The notes beneath the pieces are model-generated. The model saw only the letters and a program-made list of their open reading frames with translations, searched no databases and was not told the origin of the DNA. The position numbers and the translations under genes were made by a program. This document shows, one piece after another, positions 62,470 to 64,000 of a stretch of 64,000 nucleotides of DNA; within the stretch, counting starts at the first letter, position 1; the number at the start of each line of letters is the position of its first letter. This DNA comes from Pseudolabrys sp. (GTDB taxonomy: Bacteria; Pseudomonadota; Alphaproteobacteria; Rhizobiales; Xanthobacteraceae): the NCBI GenBank assembly GCA_026125895.1, contig JAHCKG010000011.1, positions 1 through 64,000 on the forward strand, written 5' to 3'.

Positions 62470-63690
62470 ATGACCGACAAGATCCGTGACGTTTTCATCT
62501 GCGACGCCGTTCGCACGCCGATCGGCCGCTACGGCGGCTCGCTGGCCAAGGTGCGTACCGACGATCTTGCCGCCGTGCCGCTGAAGGCGCTGATGGCGCG
62601 CAATCCGAAAGCCGATTGGGAAAAGCTCGAGGAGGTCGTCTTCGGCTGCGCCAATCAGGCGGGCGAAGACAACCGCAACGTCGCGCGCATGGCTGCCTTG
62701 CTGTCGGGCCTGCCCGTTTCGGTGCCGGGCATTACCGTGAACCGGCTGTGCGCCTCGGGCCTCAATGCGGTGGGCGACGTCGCCCGAGCCATTCGTTCTG
62801 GCGAAATGGAATTCGCCATTGCCGGCGGCGTCGAGTCGATGACCCGCGCGCCCTTCGTACAGGGCAAGGCGACCGAAGCCTTCTCGCGTTCGGCGGAGAT
62901 CTATGACACCACCATCGGCTGGCGTTTCATCAATCCGCTGATGAAGGCGCAGTACGGCGTCGATTCCATGCCGGAGACCGGCGAGAACGTCGCCGAGGAT
63001 TATCAGGTGTCGCGCGCCGATCAGGACCTGTTCGCGCTGCGCTCGCAGCAGAAGGCGGGCAAGGCGATCGCCGCCGGCTTCTTTGCGCAGGAGATCGTTG
63101 CGGTCGAGATCGCCGGCCGCAAGGGCGAAGTGGTGAAGGTGGACAAGGACGAGCATCCGCGTCCCGACACCACGCTCGAGCAGCTTACCAAGTTGAAAAC
63201 GCCGTTCCGCAATCCGGGCACCGTGACCGCCGGCAACGCCTCCGGCGTCAACGACGGCGCCGCGGCGCTGATCCTTGCCTCGGAAGCCGCGGTGAAGGCA
63301 CATGGTTTGACGCCGCGCGCCCGCGTGCTCGGCATGGCGTCGGCTGCTGTCCCACCGCGCGTCATGGGCATCGGCCCCGTGCCCTCGACGCAGAAGCTGC
63401 TGGCGCGGCTCGGCCACAAGATCACGCAGTATGACGTGATCGAATTGAACGAAGCCTTTGCTTCGCAATCGCTCGCCGTCATGCGGCAACTCGGTCTGCC
63501 CGACGACGCCGAACACGTTAATCCCAATGGCGGCGCCATCGCGTTGGGCCACCCGCTCGGCATGTCCGGTGCGCGTCTGGCATTGACAGCGACCCATGCG
63601 CTGGAACAAAGGTCTGGCAAGCTGGCGCTCGCGACGATGTGCGTCGGTGTCGGTCAGGGCGTCTCGCTGGCGCTCGAACGGATCGCCTGA
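62470..63690 (+). CDS. pcaF: 3-Oxoadipyl-CoA thiolase (beta-ketoadipyl-CoA thiolase)
   Basis: 406 aa from ATG 62470 (a GTG three bases earlier is also in frame). The nucleophile is C94 in NRLCASGLNA. CDAVRTPIGRYGGSL, DNRNVARMAALLSGLP and GGAIALGHPLGMSGARLALT are blocks of the PcaF/PaaJ-type thiolases. The enzyme splits 3-oxoadipyl-CoA into succinyl-CoA and acetyl-CoA, the last step of the beta-ketoadipate pathway. pcaH follows 20 bases downstream, which supports the pca identity. Confidence 0.93.
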   Translation: MTDKIRDVFICDAVRTPIGRYGGSLAKVRTDDLAAVPLKALMARNPKADWEKLEEVVFGCANQAGEDNRNVARMAALLSGLPVSVPGITVNRLCASGLNAVGDVARAIRSGEMEFAIAGGVESMTRAPFVQGKATEAFSRSAEIYDTTIGWRFINPLMKAQYGVDSMPETGENVAEDYQVSRADQDLFALRSQQKAGKAIAAGFFAQEIVAVEIAGRKGEVVKVDKDEHPRPDTTLEQLTKLKTPFRNPGTVTAGNASGVNDGAAALILASEAAVKAHGLTPRARVLGMASAAVPPRVMGIGPVPSTQKLLARLGHKITQYDVIELNEAFASQSLAVMRQLGLPDDAEHVNPNGGAIALGHPLGMSGARLALTATHALEQRSGKLALATMCVGVGQGVSLALERIA

Positions 63691-63710
63691 AGCGAAAAAG
63701 GAACAACAAC

Positions 63711-64000
63711 GTGTCGCTGATCTATCCGACCAAGAGCCTCGAGAATTTCCCGAAGCATCTGACGCCGGGATACAAGAGTACCCTCAAGCGCTCGCCGACC
63801 AAGCCGCTGATGATCATTCCGCACACCTTGTCGGAATTGACCGGTCCGGTTTACGGCCACAACGCCGTGCAGGAAGGCGACAACGACCTGACCAGGCAGC
63901 ATCAGGGCGAACCGCTCGGCGAGCGCATCATCGTTCACGGCCAGGTGCTCGACGAAGACCGCCGCCCGGTGAAGAACGCGCTGGTCGAGCTGTGGCAGGC
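63711..64000 (+). CDS. pcaH: Protocatechuate 3,4-dioxygenase beta subunit, 3' partial
   Basis: The frame opens at GTG 63711 and runs off the window; 96 residues are visible. The translation starts MSLIYPTKSLENFPKHLTPG and includes YKSTLKRSPTKPLMIIPHTL and GERIIVHGQVLDEDRRPVK, then NALVELWQA. These match the N-terminal part of PcaH, before the iron-binding Tyr/His residues. The enzyme opens the protocatechuate ring in the ortho position. It forms an operon with pcaF, and pcaG should follow. Confidence 0.93.
   Translation, partial: MSLIYPTKSLENFPKHLTPGYKSTLKRSPTKPLMIIPHTLSELTGPVYGHNAVQEGDNDLTRQHQGEPLGERIIVHGQVLDEDRRPVKNALVELWQ

Overview
The window is GC-rich DNA from an alphaproteobacterium, most likely order Hyphomicrobiales (Bradyrhizobiaceae/Xanthobacteraceae type). 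I infer this from protein flavour and gene content rather than from any search: a Tad/Cpa pilus locus, an ActS/ActR (RegB/RegA) redox pair, MmcB, glutaryl-CoA dehydrogenase, intracellular PHA depolymerase, GlnD, beta-ketoadipate genes and many short palindromic intergenic repeats of the kind common in that group. Both ends cut genes: a class II glutamine amidotransferase at the left and protocatechuate 3,4-dioxygenase beta subunit (pcaH) at the right. I see no insertion sequence, prophage, CRISPR array or rRNA. One tRNA, tRNA-Arg(CCG), is present.

Layout. 1-5.2 kb: amidotransferase, GST, tRNA-Arg, a small KGG-repeat protein, a Zn-alcohol dehydrogenase/SDR pair and a DMT exporter. 5.5-15.1 kb: a Tad pilus locus (TadG-like vWA protein, cpaB, cpaC, a small lipoprotein, cpaE, cpaF, tadB, tadC, tadD) with no pilin or prepilin peptidase in view. 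15.2-31.4 kb: mostly core metabolism and envelope genes: NhaD-like antiporter, HU, glutaryl-CoA dehydrogenase, TSUP transporter, an alpha/beta hydrolase, mmcB, actR/actS, an ABC-2 exporter, phaZ, a YgjP-type metalloprotease, a Bcr/CflA efflux pump and PBP1A. 31.9-36.2 kb: an NMT1-type ABC importer followed by an amidohydrolase; the ATPase gene reads as frameshifted near its start. 36.2-39.9 kb: a DUF3108 protein and glnD. 40.1-42.8 kb: a second sulfonate-type ABC importer. 42.9-46.4 kb: Zn-alcohol dehydrogenase, OsmC, and a tandem pair of paralogous membrane proteins of unknown function. 46.5-49.2 kb: mutS.

The most interesting region is 49.3-60.9 kb. Nine enzyme genes and a substrate-binding protein gene lie on the minus strand, mostly a few bases apart. 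They are two tandem feruloyl-CoA-synthase-like ligases, a crotonase, an HSD10-like SDR, a thiolase, a 4-hydroxybenzoyl-CoA-thioesterase-like protein, a methyltransferase, an ACMSD-type amidohydrolase and an FAD monooxygenase. Together they could take a hydroxycinnamate through CoA activation, hydration, oxidation, thiolysis and thioester hydrolysis to an aromatic acid, which could then enter the beta-ketoadipate pathway encoded next door (pcaF, pcaH). A perfect inverted repeat (10-bp arms, 3-bp spacer) at 60958-60980 lies in the divergent promoter region and is a good candidate operator for the cluster. All functional statements are read from sequence motifs and recalled family features; no similarity search was run.
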